NCBI RefSeq assembly: GCF_905163445.1
Contig: NC_053195.1
Location: 8,236,501-8,300,500, forward strand
Direction of reading: 5' to 3'
Origin: Pararge aegeria
Lineage: Eukaryota; Arthropoda; Insecta; Lepidoptera; Nymphalidae
Length of the DNA: 64,000 bases
Shown in pieces: positions 34,476-46,640 of the stretch (position 1 is the stretch's first letter; each line of letters starts with the position of its first letter). The notes under the pieces were generated by a model. That model did no database searches. It had not been told where the DNA came from and worked only from the letters and a program-made list of their open reading frames with translations. The translations under genes and the position numbers were made by a program.

Positions 34476-34799
34476 TGGTATAAAACTATTCAATGTCAGC
34501 CTCTTTGTTTTCCTTGGTTTGCTAATGTTAGATTAATAAGAAAATAGTTAGTATTACCTCATAGGTTGCGTTCTGGACATTATCCATCTAATAAGTTCGC
34601 GTTTCTAATGAAGAAAGCTAATTCTGCCTACTGCGGTATTTGCGGTACGATAGATGATATCCAGCATGTACTGGTGGAATTTAGCAGAACCAATTTGGAG
34701 CGACTCGATGTTATGCGGAGGTACAACATCAACAGATTTGACTTAGTTGCTCTAACGAGCCTTCTCTCTCAACCGACCATGGAAGGTTTCAGGTTTTAA
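34476..34799 (+). pseudogene. LINE ORF2 C-terminal relic (RLRSGHYP type)
   Basis: One frame runs from WYKTIQCQP through PWFANVRLIRK, a stop (TAG), LVLPH, and then RLRSGHYPSNKFAFLMKKA followed by YCGICGTIDDIQHVLVEF to a TAA at 34797-34799. The R-x-GH motif followed by a C-x2-C...H...(C) finger is the C-terminal region after RNase H in I/R1-group insect LINEs. The last finger cysteine is replaced by Phe (...LVEF). With one stop and a lost Cys it is a dead copy. A 3'-UTR-like stretch continues to about 34930. Confidence 0.7.
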
Positions 34800-34939
34800 A
34801 ATTAAAAAATTAACATTATAAAATGTCTCACGGTTTCCGAGAAAAAGGAGCGACAGACAGGCGAACAGCCGGTAGAATGAGTAATCCCAAGAAGGTTTCA
34901 TTTCACCTTTGAGTGAACGAAACGTTAAAAGCAAAACTA

Positions 34940-37234
34940 ATTTCTTGGTTGTTGCCCAAAATTTACAACACGCATGCTACCTCTACCTACGTGCTTGGAT
35001 AAAAATATCTTAGGCAATGAATCTGTGACATTGAGCTTGTTTAAATTCGGATCGACGTACGAGGGTAGATATTTATAAAGTCACGCTCACCGCAAAACGA
35101 CGCAGCTTTCAGCTTCAACATACTGTAAGACTTGAGTTTCACAAAATGAGGTATTTGGCCACCAGGAATTTGTATCATATGACATAGCCAAGATCTTTGG
35201 GTTTCGATGATAGTTTTACGTAGTTTTGTAATCTGCTACGGCAACTGGCCAAGACGAATTTAGACGGTAGCTACGTAACGTAATGAAATAGGTTTAATGT
35301 TTGAAGTTATACTTCTTTTCGTGTGCTATCAAAATCAGATGAGAGATTTTTTCCCCGAATAGAATCATGTTTTTTTTTTAATTAATTTAAAATGTTAGTA
35401 TTTTTAGTATTATTTATAGTATATGATGTTGCTTATGTTTAAATAAGCTTGAAATAATTAGAACTCTTCATTTGTAATTATACGCCAAAGAAAAACAACC
35501 TTTTACGTGCGTAGTACGTAGTAGTTAAGTACGAGTTTTACCTAAGCTAAGATAAGTAGTCGATAAGTATGTTAAGAACACTCGAAAGTATTATATTTAT
35601 GAATTATTCATGCACTAATCCTTCCGATCCCGCAATGTGCAATTTAACGTACATTTTGCCTTATAGGTATACACTAGGTATACTTGTGTCAGCGGAATCT
35701 GATATCGGTCATTTAAACACTATAATGCCAGATGTGACCAAATCATTCTATTTTAGAAGTACGGTGTATGGGTAAGGGTACATGTATGATAAATATATAT
35801 ATAAATAAAATAGTCATAACGTAATCGATTGAAGTACAAATTAAGAAATTAAAGAACTCTGTTCCGTGCAGCGTTACAAAGTATGAAATATCGTTGATTT
35901 AATGTCTTGGTAAAACATACCTATAATCCAAATAGAAATAATTACATTACAACATGCATTTACATCTTCAAATAGAGGTCATATCAAGTGTTAGTATAGA
36001 CTCCTTTGTCTAGAGTACCAGCACAAAACTGGACAGCGGCGTTTAATAAGATTGTTTCACGTACATAAATGTTGTAGAAATATTTACAAATATCCTGTAA
36101 AATTAAAAAAATGTGCAAATTAACAACAATTTTCCCTTGCGGCAATACACAAATTTGCATTTGCAATTATAACAGGTAGGCTTATTTGCTCAATGTTGCT
36201 TGTACCAACCAATAATGTATACAATTACGCGCTCCGGTAATAAAAGGGCTTAACAGTTGTGAAGCTTCCTTATACTACTAACCACTTAAAAAAGATCTTA
36301 AAACTATCACAATAAGAATCAAATTTGCATGAAAATTGTAAGATTTATAACGTTCTCCGTACGGTATTGGTGTTTTGCCATGAATCGCATAATAGCGTGA
36401 GATTGCTCTACGTTCCTTGAAGAGAGATTCTCAGCGTAATCGTTACGTTGGTATCAAAGAGTTGGCACGCGCGAAGAGCGCAATTAGTCACAGATAACTT
36501 GATCAATCATCACGCTATGCTGAAGAAATTACATAGTTTCATGGGCGTTAGTCTATAAAAAACTGACTATACTATTGGATCACAGCAGTAATACCCGCGA
36601 TTTCGAGCTAGTGAAATTTGTCTTTTCCTATTTCCTGCGGTATAAAATGCCTAGAATAATTTATATCTCTGAGTTTCTTACTTCAAAAGTTTCTTTAAAA
36701 TCGGTTTATCCTTTCTCTCATTCCTCTTCCTCATTCTCCGTTCTCGAAATTCGTAAGGGACCAATAACATAAACATCTAATCAATTTAACTGTTTTGAAG
36801 CCTGTCCCAATTTTTAGTTTTAATTTTATGCTATCGTTCCAAGAATCCTAAGAATATAACAGTTAAAAATAATCATATAACAGTTACATTTAAATCGCAG
36901 ACCAATACAACCATTCTATTGATATGAATAATGTTAATAATACTTTTATAAAGTGGGTAAATAATTTAACTTTGGATAGCTATAATTTGATTTATGCCAG
37001 ATATTTTATAAAATGTATTAGCATTTTAACAAATTTGCGGATAATCGTTATTTAATTAATAAATAGTTTACAAGATATAATTAAAATATATTTGATTCAC
37101 AGTCAATGTTCATGACATTGTAGCTGTATATTTTTGTTGTAAATACGGGTGCATTTTCAATACACTTTAGTCTTGTATGAGACTCTAGATCGTGCAAAGA
37201 AACTTTACGGTGTCTTAGTCGCTATCGTATATAT
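34940..37234. other. No recognisable feature
   Basis: AT-rich presumed intronic DNA with no repeat ends or exons I recognise. Confidence 0.35.
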
Positions 37235-37280
37235 TAAATTCGATGGACTACATATCTATATATGAAGTCCATCGAATTTA
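37235..37280. repeat. 46-nt hairpin, 15-bp plus 5-bp stem
   Basis: TAAATTCGATGGACT (37235-37249) pairs exactly with AGTCCATCGAATTTA (37266-37280). Inside, CATAT pairs with ATATG after one A/A mismatch, leaving a 4-nt loop. Confidence 0.8.
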
Positions 37281-37829
37281 AACCAAAAATCTGTTATTAT
37301 GACATTTAAGAAATGAACAATAACAAGAATCAGACTATACGCTATACGTTACTAAGCATTGGGTTATTCTATTTTAGGATCGGATTCACCGTCCGACGGT
37401 GACCGCACTCGACAAAAAACCTTTAAGCCTCCCATTGAGATAAAATATGAAAAAAATTGCACAAAAGGAGCCTCGCGTAAGAATTAGGAAATTGGACTTT
37501 ATTGATATAAGACGAGGGCCCTTTTTGTCAAAAAAGCTACAGGAGTAAAAAATTACTTTGGCACATGGAACACGGACGGAACTTTTCGTCTCTACTTAGT
37601 GCTTGTTCTTCTTTAGCCCTTTGATACAGTTGAATACAGTTTTGGAGTTCAAAGGAGAGTTTTTTCATAATCAGAATCTTTTCACCTTGGTATATTACGA
37701 CATATTGTTAAGACACAAGCTTTGTAATACACCTAATCACAAAAACGGTATTGTGAACCTATCACTGTGAAATCTGGTTGCAACTGAAATTGTTCTTAAC
37801 CAAAAATCCAGTGTATCACATTCTACCTG

Positions 37830-37990
37830 GCGTGCCGTCTTCTAACGTTGAGAATCATTGGCAACTAGGGAGATCCCAGCACTTAATTAAGATTTGGTGC
37901 CCAACCTAAACCATTGATGTCAGTTTTTCAGTTATTTCTTTTTCGGCCTTCTTCTGCCCGCCAACCTGGTATAATTAGTTGAAGAAGTCA
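37830..37990 (-). mobile_element. Possible LINE 3' relic, same type as 39332-39535
   Basis: On the - strand 'TTGCCAATGATTCTCAACGT' then 'TAGAAGACGGCACGCCAGGT' resembles the end of the relic at 39332-39535 (IANLR...DGDGT). 'GGCGGGCAGAAGAAGGCCG' could be its Arg-rich part. It is strongly decayed. Confidence 0.3.
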
Positions 37991-38089
37991 CTTTATCATG
38001 TTGTGCAAATTGACAACTACTTTAGCAATTCCTTTTGTATCCTAATAATGGTACCACATTGTAATTGTTGTAACACATTGTACAATGTG

Positions 38090-38222
38090 CCTCCCAGTTT
38101 CCATCAACCTTAGGCTTAGGAGTTAAGCCTCATGGGCTTTGAATTACACCGGCTACCACACCCTTCAGACCGAAACATAGAAATGCTTCTTAGAGCTGCA
38201 AAAATAAGCGCTCTTACAAAAA
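38090..38222 (+). repeat. Interspersed repeat family F, copy 2
   Basis: 'CAACCTTAGGCTTAGGAGTT', 'AAGCCTCATGGGCTTTGAAT', 'TACACCGGCTACCACACCC', 'TTCAGACCGAAACATAG' and 'AAATAAGCGCTCTTACAAA' match the order of blocks at 46425-46640 and 490-672. Confidence 0.55.
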
Positions 38223-38624
38223 GACCATATTTCTGTAGTTAAGTACAGTCTACTCATTGGGTAGATAGTGATAATATAATATGTATAACAGGATATTACA
38301 GCCAATCACTTTTCCGGTGGATTCAGGCCTCCAAACATCCGCGCTTACCTTCCGTTAATTCAAACACATTTACCCTTAATCCGTCAGCGTGAAGCATTTT
38401 CATCCCGCCCTGACCTACTTTCAAATACAACCCACTTTCGATGTCAATGTTTATTGATTTTCTTACATTTACTTGCTACAAAGTTATTCGGTTAACATAT
38501 TTTTTGCTATTTTATTACCTGTAGGTACAGTTTTTGTGATTGTATAGTAGAAAGTAACGTTAAAATAGCCCCATACTATTTTATTAGCCAAAAGCCACAG
38601 AATACATAAGGCTTTATTGCCTTT

Positions 38625-38895
38625 TTGTATTTCGAAAAGTTACGAGGGAGACCCACCCAAGAACGGAACCCAGGACTTCGTGATCCGAACTCAGACATTC
38701 TCTACGTGGTGTTCCGAAAATTATCATCGCTGGCCTATTCAGCTGAAACAAGGCTGGACAAATGAATTTGTGTCAAGAGGCCAGTTGGATAGTGCGCAGT
38801 AAACACTTGTACTTACACGAAACACATGATAAATAATGTAAATAGAACGAATGTAAGAACTATAATCATAATAATAATAATAGTATAGTAAGATT
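38625..38895. repeat. Repeat G, copy 1 (contains degraded tRNA-like block)
   Basis: It shares with 40250-40470 the blocks 'GAACCCAGGACTTCGTGATC', 'TTCCGAAAATTATCA', 'AATTTGTGTCAAGAGGCCAG', 'GTGCGCAGTAAACACTTGT' and 'TAAATAATGTAAATAGAACG', then ATAATCATAATAATA. 'GGAACCCAGGACTTCGTGAT' is the reverse complement of a tRNA-like box B region, so the element probably carries a SINE head on the - strand. Confidence 0.7.
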
Positions 38896-39331
38896 TTAAA
38901 ATAGCCCCATACTATTTTATTAGCTAAAAGCCTTATTGTCTTTTTTAAAGCACTTTTTTTTTAATTGAATAAACTGTGCTATCTAAGCGCACTTAAGGTA
39001 AATCGAATTGTTTAGATTTATATTTTGCTTAGCTCCAAAGTCCTTGCCTAAGTTTATAGGAATAAGAATATTTTTTCATTATGTCCAAATAATGGGCAAC
39101 CCTCCTAGTACTATCATACTTTTAAAGAAACATTATTTTTTACTACTTTTTTTGTTTGGTTCAAAGATCACATATTGCAAACAATATATAGCTTGCATCC
39201 TGGAAATAGACAACGCGTACTTTTTACACTGTTTTTAAGGAAATTTTGAAGAGTTAAGGAAACATGGCATATTTTTCTTACTAATGGTTCCCATTCACCC
39301 GATCGGAAGTAATTAGAGCAATGACCCAACT

Positions 39332-39535
39332 CTTCTTCTTAGGGTGCCGTCTCCGTCTCGTCACTTACGAAGGTTGGCAATCATTAGGGCCACCTCTACT
39401 TTGGACACCACTGCTCTAAATAATGATTTGGTGCTCTTTTCAAACAATTGTCGTAGGTTTTTGAGCCATGGTATTCTTCTACGGCCAGGCCTTCTCCTGA
39501 CACATTACATCGTATAATAAGTCGGAGAAGTTCAA
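39332..39535 (-). pseudogene. LINE reverse transcriptase C-terminal relic
   Basis: On the - strand one frame reads RRRPGRRRIPWLKNLRQLF, then EKSTKSLFRAVVSKVEVA and LMIANLRK, a stop, and RDGDGT. The 'GRRRxxWLxNLRxxx...LFRxAxxKxxxAxMIANLR' arrangement is the C-terminal tail of insect endonuclease-reverse-transcriptase LINEs (RTE-like, from memory). Only the last ~65 codons remain. Confidence 0.75.
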
Positions 39536-40024
39536 GTTTCTAAAGACCCACCGCGCTGTTGAAATACGGGTTTGAAATCCTTTATTTGTATTTTTTTATA
39601 GGAAACATTGGATTGTTATAATGGTTGCAGAACAGGCGCTAAGCAACAAATGATAGTCATATATAATTATGCCCTGACAATCCAAGACTAAAAATTACTC
39701 CTTTTCGTAGCGGATTTTAAAGTTGTTGTTTTTTAAAGAACTTTATACAAAACAACATAGACAAAGGCATAGAACACGTAGGCGGGCATTACCTTCTGAC
39801 GATTTGGTCGAGTGAGGTCACAAGTCGCAACTCACAATGTCTTAATAGGTAAATACAAGCTTAATGCTTATGTAATGAGGTTATTGACTCGCGCAATATA
39901 AGGAACAACTACTTCCTTATTTGTTTACATTTGCATACTCCAATTTCCATGATGATACTAAAAGGTTATCCGTATTTGTGCAATAAAGTCTACATACAAA
40001 TTCTAACAGATTTCGTAAAAAATA

Positions 40025-40215
40025 ATAAATGTCTATCATCATCATTATTACCCATTACTGATCCACTACTGACCCAATACAGGGCACGGGTTTCGGGTTT
40101 AGGTCATAATCCATCAAGCTGGCCAAGTGGCTGGTAGACTCCACACGCCACTGGGATTTTAGCATACTGGTTTCATCAGAATGTTTTCCTTGACCGTTAC
40201 AGCAACTAATATTTA
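40025..40215 (-). mobile_element. SINE-B, degraded
   Basis: It starts with an ATCATCATCATT tail, then 'CAGGGCACGGGTTTCGGG', 'CTGGTAGACTCCACACGCC', 'AATGTTTTCCTTGACCGTTA' and 'TTAATTGTTTAAATTTTATA': the reverse complement of the SINE-B body. The tRNA-like head is lost. Confidence 0.65.
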
Positions 40216-40249
40216 ATTGTTTAAATTTTATACTCATATAATTTCGAAA

Positions 40250-40470
40250 TGTTATAAGGGATACTCACCAGAGAATGGAACCCAGGACTTCGTGATCCGA
40301 ACTAAGACGTGCTAACAATTTCTCTTCATGGTCTTCCGAAAATTATCAACGCTGGCCAAATGAATTTGTGTCAAGAGGCCAGTGCGCAGTAAACACTTGT
40401 TCTTACACGAAACACTTGATAAATAATGTAAATAGAACGAATGCAAGAACTATAATCATAATAATATCTT
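40250..40470. repeat. Repeat G, copy 2
   Basis: Same block order as 38625-38895, with a deletion between 'TCAACGCTGGCC' and 'AAATGAATTTGTG' and a better-preserved tRNA-like block 'CCGAACTAAGACGTGCTAAC'. It leads into a 'ATAATATCTTTATTGGCC' stretch that looks like the reverse complement of a LINE 3' tail (to about 40580). Confidence 0.7.
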
Positions 40471-40651
40471 TATTGGCCAATAAACGGAACATCCACACAA
40501 AACTCCTTATAAAAAAATGGTTACAGAGCGACATAAAGCCAACAACTTGGGCACTTTTTATTGGAAAGCCTGTATCGTGAGTACATGCAACGGCATAGAT
40601 TGTAGTTTAATAGTTCTAAATATTGGATAGAAGAATTTTTTACTTTGGAAA

Positions 40652-40755
40652 AAAAAATCCATAATATATTATGAAAATTAATTAATTTCCTATACTCTAA
40701 GATAGATTCTTTTTTGCGGAGTATACCAAATTTAGCTTAATTTTCATAATATTGT
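40652..40755 (+). repeat. Inverted-repeat element, copy 2
   Basis: Arms ATTATGAAAATTAA (40668-40681) and TTAATTTTCATAAT (40737-40750) match perfectly, with a 55-nt interior containing 'TTTTTTGCGGAGTATACC'. It is related to the reverse complement of 2923-3018. Confidence 0.6.
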
Positions 40756-40809
40756 AGTTGTTGTCTACTTCCTTAACACATGTCAATTCAGGCGGTACTG
40801 CTACTTGAA

Positions 40810-41075
40810 TGATCATCATCATCATATCCACCCATTACCGGCCTACTACAGGGCACAGATCTCCCACAATGAGAAGGGGTTAAGGCTGTAATGCGGATTG
40901 GTAGACTCCACACACCTGTGAGAACATTATTTAGAACTCTCAGGCAATCAGGTTTCCTCACGATGTTTTCCTTCTCCGTGGAAGCAAGGGATATTTTATT
41001 TACTTAAAACGCTCAAAACTTAGAAAAGTTGAAGGTGTGTGCTGGTATTCAAACTTACCCCCTGAAAGTGAAGTC
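40810..41075 (-). mobile_element. SINE-B, near full length
   Basis: ATCATCATCATCATAT tail, 'CACAATGAGAAGGGGTTAAG', 'TGCGGATTGGTAGACTCCAC', 'CAGGTTTCCTCACGATGTTT' and 'TCCGTGGAAGCAAGGGATAT' are the reverse complement of the SINE-B consensus. The GTGGTGGACTACGGC segment is partly deleted and box B is damaged ('TATTCAAACTTACCCC'). Confidence 0.8.
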
Positions 41076-41644
41076 GTGTTCCTACTCTGGAAATGTTCAT
41101 TGAATGTTAATTGCGAACAGTGTGTTATTACGTACGCCATCTTAAAAACTGACCTTTTCGAATATGTTGCCCGACTTCTTTGTTTCTCAAGCATCCCGTA
41201 GGACAGTTTTTTGGCAGATGAGTGGCATTCAATTAAGCTTTAGGTTATTTTTAAGTTGTTTTTAAAATCGGTGTAGTTTTAAAAAAGATTTTATTTTAAA
41301 TTTCAATAACTTCTAAATTAAATGTCCAATAGAATTATACAAGCTTTAGGTCATTTTTAAGTTCTTGTTTTTAAAATAGGTGTTTTTTTAAAATAGCTTT
41401 TTCATCATTATTTTTTTAAATCTAAATTAAATGTTCAATGGAATTATATAAATACCCTGGATGATAAAAAATTTTAAAATACGAATTAATACTGCGATAC
41501 TCATGTAAGCTACTTTTGTTTCCATCGGCGATTTAATAGAATTTTAGAAGACAAAAGCTTGTATTGCGACTTAATTATGATAGTTAGATATACTTCCTCG
41601 TGGATTTTATGTTGGTAATAATGGGTACTTTAATCATGTAGTTT

Positions 41645-41687
41645 AAACTATTGATGATAGATAATTTTTATGTATCATCAATAGTTT
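41645..41687. repeat. 15-bp perfect hairpin
   Basis: AAACTATTGATGATA (41645-41659) and its complement (41673-41687) with a 13-nt loop. Confidence 0.8.
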
Positions 41688-41699
41688 TCAGCGCACGCC

Positions 41700-43745
41700 G
41701 GTAAAAGTTACGAATTTTATAGGCAAAATTTTGCTACTTTGGGTTACATAATCGCAATTTGCTTGAGGATCTCCAATTTTATTAGAAACTAATTATAACC
41801 TTTGTTACTTCGTGATAGTTTAATAGCTTTATATTAGCGAAGAAATGGTTAAAATCGATCCAATACTTTTGGAACCTGTTGGGTACGAACAAACAAACAA
41901 AAAATCTTTCCTCAATATAATATAAATAAGTATAGATAGTATAGATAAATAACATCTTGCATATGTTAATGTTCAGAAAACCCTAAGTTTTTCGTGTGTT
42001 TTCGTATGCTTTCATCCACAAAGTTATACTACTGACCGGGAACAGATAATCATGCTATAAATGAAGTGTATTGCTATATTTAGTGTTGTGTGAGACTTAT
42101 AATATTTATGCTCGTTTAAAGACTTTGAGTCACTCTGAAATAATATTTTTATCTTCATACATTTATCCTCTGTCAGTATAAACAACTAAGTAACAACAAT
42201 TAGGTACAACAAAAGTACTGTTAAGGTTAACAGCAAATGTCTCTGACACTTGTTATCTTCATAATTATACAAACAAGCAAACCTATCAGTACAGCCTCGT
42301 ATACGATTTATGGAGTCTGAAAGCAATTACCAAGTGTCGAAGAGGCGAATAGAATTAGGTAAATAGACAGAGAGCTTACGATAAAAAATTATAGGTGAGA
42401 GCTTAATTTCGTGATTATGTGAAAAAGGTTAGCCGACACGGGATGCCTCGCAAATGTGGACAATGCAAACTATTTGGGATAGAAATTATGCATGAAATGT
42501 CAGTTTATGAAAGGAAATAAATACGGCATAACCAAACTTTTGGCATAAATTGAAAAATTCTGATTTCTGGAAAAATATTTTTTCTTTATTTAAAAAAATA
42601 TAATGCAAAGCCATGCCAACAGTAGATCAGACAAGTCACGTTATATATTTCACATTAAAAATATACAGTTTACACGATCAAGTGGATTTAGTTATTCATA
42701 ATTAAAAATTAAAAAAATAGGTATGTTATTTCATAATTTTCCGTAAATGTAGGCATCCTATTTTCTTTGCTTTTTAGTAGAATCTGTGTAATTTTTAGTC
42801 ACTTCAACAGGGTTTATTTTTAATATATAGTAGATTACACGCTAATAATAAACGTGACATAGCGATTCCTTTTACAAACACTTCTTTTTCGAATAATTAA
42901 TTGCAGACAGGGAATTTATTCAATATACAAAATATATCAGTTCACCTTGATAGTAATATTTACATTCGATTTACATAAAGGCTATAATAACGACATAGCG
43001 ATATGTTCTGTGTTAATAGATAATAGACCTATCTTACTAAATTGCATGCAAAAATATCATCTGCATTGATATCATTATTAACTTCGCATATCTTGGCGGG
43101 TTGTGTTGTTTACTTTGCGGGTTCTTGAACTACAAAGTCCTAATTACTTTTTCTGAGTGTTAGCCTGACTAAGCATTGAACCTTAGCCTAATATTTGGCA
43201 AGGATTTTATGACTAACTACGTATTCCTAGAGAGATATAACTCACCCACTTTATAAAATATATTAACTTTTTTATCCTTGATGAGTTTTTTTAAATAATA
43301 CTAAACGGTTTTTCCATTTTCCCGGTATTCAATATCCGAACCATCCGAGCTCTCAATTATTGCGCCTTACATGGGTGATAAACAAACAGACACACTACCA
43401 CTTAAATAATATTAGTATGAAATTCGGAAACGTGCCCTACCACTTGAAGGGATATATATTGTCTAAGCTAAACTAAAAAAGTAACGCTCTACTTATCCAC
43501 GTGCTTCTAGAATATTGACAATAGCAAAAACCACAAAAAATTTACAATGGTTGGAAAACTATAATAAAGCCATATACTTACCTATTTACATAAACATTAT
43601 GCGTACGAACTACGAATAGGGTATTGTGTGCAAACAATAGGTGAAGCAACGTGGGCTTCGGAATTTGTAAATCTCATCGGATTTCATTTACCCACTGATG
43701 AAACACTTCATAATCAACGGTGAAACTGTAAATAACCTTGTGGTT
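41700..43745. other. Mostly featureless; repeat end near 41850-41935
   Basis: 'GGGTACGAACAAACAAACAA' followed by 'TATAATATAAATAAGTATAG' at 41881-41935 resembles the 3' end of the 3446-4238 repeat type. The rest has no feature I can support. Confidence 0.35.
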
Positions 43746-43749
43746 TATG

Positions 43750-43955
43750 GTCAGGACTTCGGATTTTGATTCCTGCCACGCACATCTCACTAACCTCAAA
43801 GATTACAAATTAAAGAAAACATCATAAGAAAACCTGCATGCCTGAGAGCTCGCCATAATGCTTTTAAAGGCGCGTGGAGTCTCCTAATCCGCACTAGGAC
43901 ATAATGGTGGATTACAGCCCAAATTCATTTAACTCTAGATAATGATGATGAGGAA
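43750..43955 (+). mobile_element. SINE-B, degraded
   Basis: 'GATTCCTGCCACGCACATCT', 'AACCTGCATGCCTGAGAGCT', 'CGCGTGGAGTCTCCTAATCC' and 'TAATGATGATGAGG' follow the SINE-B order. The head before box B is damaged. Confidence 0.65.
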
Positions 43956-44984
43956 TCTAAGTAACCAACCATCGTAAATAAGGAAGCTTGTTTCAAATCT
44001 TCTTTTAGATTGATTCCAGGGAGTTATCTGAAAAATAAAACCAGCGTAAATTATCCGTTCGGTCCGTCTATCTGCAAAGTAGAATCAGCATAAATTATTA
44101 CCAATTATAACACCCAAATGTTTAGGCCAGTTATGCAATTCGGATTTATAACTATTTTATAACTGTTTCAATAGTTCTTGCTTACATCTATGCGGGACAC
44201 TATAGGATTATTTTTATTTCTTGCTAAATAAAGCATAAAAAAAAATATTTGTAGTATGTACACTTCTGCTATTAGTTTTTAAAGTACCTAACATGAAATT
44301 CTTTTAAAAGTGATATTAAATTTCTGTTATCAGCGAAAAAGAATTCCTTCGCCGGCCGTAACCTTGTTGGGTAGGTACTTACTTAACTTCATGAGTATCT
44401 ATGATCAAAGATAGTAAAAAAAATAGCTGTGAATTAATTTAATCCATCGCGTGACAAATTACACGTGAGCTTGACGACTCAAAGAATCCACCACCTGAAC
44501 TGTAACTCGCACATACTCCCGCACCTACGTAGCACGGATCTCATTAGTTACATGAGCAAGCACTGCCTACTCTACTAACGAATCCCTAGATGTAAAAATA
44601 CACAGGAAATTCTCCCCTGTATCACTCACCCTACGATATATATTTGAGTAAACACATTGTAGATATGTGAATATTTAAAAGGATTTTATGAGCTCGTTCA
44701 CATAATAACGGACCGTACGTATAACTTAAAATTCTGTGCTCTGCGTAATATCAAGTGAAACTGAAATTATCTTTTTCGAATTCTCGTCGAAGTTATGATG
44801 AGATGAGGAACATCTCAATTTATAGTAAATTACCATTTTAACTAAAAATATTGAAACATCTAAATCTTAAAATTTTTTCGACATTTAAATTGTAAAAAAA
44901 TAAGACTTTTTCTATCCTAGTACGCCTCAGTCGTTTTTTGCAATATGTAAATGCATCGATATCTTTACTATCTGTATCATAAGG

Positions 44985-45161
44985 TTGGACAATTTGTTTG
45001 TAAGTTTGTATATTAAGAACTTTTATTTCGATTTAAAAAAATTCAGGTCTACCTGAGATTTTTTTTGGATTTTTTATTTACCAAAGAAGGTTTTAGACTA
45101 TCTAATAGCATGATTCGTTCTGCCGTTTACGATGCTGGTGTAACCGCAGGGCACAGCTAGT
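44985..45161 (-). repeat. Copy of the 'CCCGCGACTTCG' LINE-like repeat
   Basis: The reverse complement starts 'ACTAGCTGTGCCCTGCGGTT' and contains the 'ACAAACTTACAAACAAATTG' stretch near its end, the two ends of the 3446-4238 repeat type. Confidence 0.5.
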
Positions 45162-45349
45162 GTTTCATAGTATATTCATAACGGTACACTTTTTTCATTA
45201 TTACTTTTTAATCAGTCAAAAGATACAGTAGATACCTATTCCATTATATACATTTCTATTATCTAAGTTAATACCTATACACACTATAGTTTGTAGGTAT
45301 GTATTACGTAACAATAATTAAATCGATAAATTTTAATGACTGACAAGTT

Positions 45350-45535
45350 TTGTCGGTTCGTGATGATGAAAACGTGTTCTATACGGTCCCCTTCCCTATG
45401 CATATGAGCGTATGTAGCTTGGTACATAGATGGTATCACTTCCGGACTCTTCACAATGATCGACCGGCCGGAAGCTTGGCACGTGCGTCGGTCATGGAAG
45501 AATCAGAGCGTCAGATCGTTCACTACAATAGTTGA
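45350..45535 (+). other. GC-richer 61-codon open frame, unrecognised
   Basis: The frame before the stop TGA (45533-45535) includes RWYHFRTLHNDRPAGSLARA and VMEESERQIVHYN. It uses TTG rather than ATG at its upstream edge, with internal ATGs. It has a higher G+C content than its neighbours, but no good acceptor or donor. It may be a fragment of a repeat-encoded protein; I cannot assign it. Confidence 0.2.
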
Positions 45536-46199
45536 GATATTTGAAACTAAAATTGTGCGTTCTTAAATTTTCCAAATATTTGACTATTGCTGTCGTACAA
45601 ATGTTAATGTAAACGGAATAAAGTGTATAAAATTAGAGTATTTCTACCCTGATGTTTTAAATGGATGACAGTAAAAGGTAACAGGTAAGCGCTTCACAAT
45701 CTCCCTTCATATTACCTACAATATGAGGGCTGAAAAACGAGCTGCTTGTACAAGTGTTTAAACGAAAGCAATTGTGCAAGGTAGTTATTACTGTCACTGT
45801 ATATGATGTTTAAAAATAAATAAAAAACACGACAAACACCGATTTTTCATAGTCTTTCTCCCACTCATTTCCGTGAATTTAATAAAGTAATTTCCTCTTT
45901 TTCAAACTAGTATGACAGTGCGTTACTTTTAGCAGAGGCGTTATAAAACACATTACATTTGTGTTCTTGATAACATCTGAATTCTAAAGACTGTATGTTA
46001 TCTTATCGCGAGTCGCAACACGACAGAGATTGAAGCCGCATAATCAAGATAAAATACTTCATTGTGCAACGCTAAATAATTGTTTTCGTTACGTAACTTA
46101 AAATTCTAGTTACTTTAAGAGTTTTCATGCATTAGGGCTAGACATTATTCTGAGTTATCTAGGGTGAGCATATTATTGTTGGGCAAGAGGGCGGTCACC

Positions 46200-46416
46200 T
46201 ACTCGTTAGACAAATACGGTGAAATCGTTGACCCAGACCACAGTGGTGGAATGCTTCCGACACGCTACCAACCGCCACAAGTGGCGGAGACTCACGCGGG
46301 AAGCACTAAAAAGGATATTATTGTTGACTATGGGTCATGAAGGAATCTTTTCCCAAGTCAAAGTTATTATTGATGGACCGAAGCAGATGGCCTACCTCAT
46401 AGTAACTGGACGGTAA
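46200..46416 (+). pseudogene. Possible LINE C-terminal relic
   Basis: VKSLTQTTVVECFRHATN followed by RHKWRRLTREALK has the A-x-[DN]R-x2-W-x2-L-x-[RE] shape seen at LINE reverse transcriptase C-termini. It is directly followed by repeat family F copy 3. Short and unproven. Confidence 0.3.
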
Positions 46417-46424
46417 CAGAGCAA

Positions 46425-46640
46425 TTCAACGCAAGGCGTGCAAGGAACTCGTCATGCAACCTGCCGCTCTGTATCCGTCAACTTGAGGCACTAGGTGTTA
46501 AGCTTAATTGTGCCTGTTATTACACCAGCAACCACGCCGTTAAGAACGGAACACAGCATTGCAAAAATGCTGCTTAGCGGCAGAAATAAGGATAGCGATA
46601 AAACTTACCCGGACGAGCTCTGTCACAAAAATCTCCAATT
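46425..46640 (+). repeat. Interspersed repeat family F, copy 3
   Basis: 'GCAAGGAACTCGTCATGCAA', 'CCTGCCGCTCTGTATCCGTC', 'AACTTGAGGCACTAGGTGTT', 'TGTGCCTGTTATTACACCAG', 'AGAACGGAACACAGCATTGC', 'ACCCGGACGAGCTCTGTCAC'. It is the best-preserved copy of the family in the window. Confidence 0.6.
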
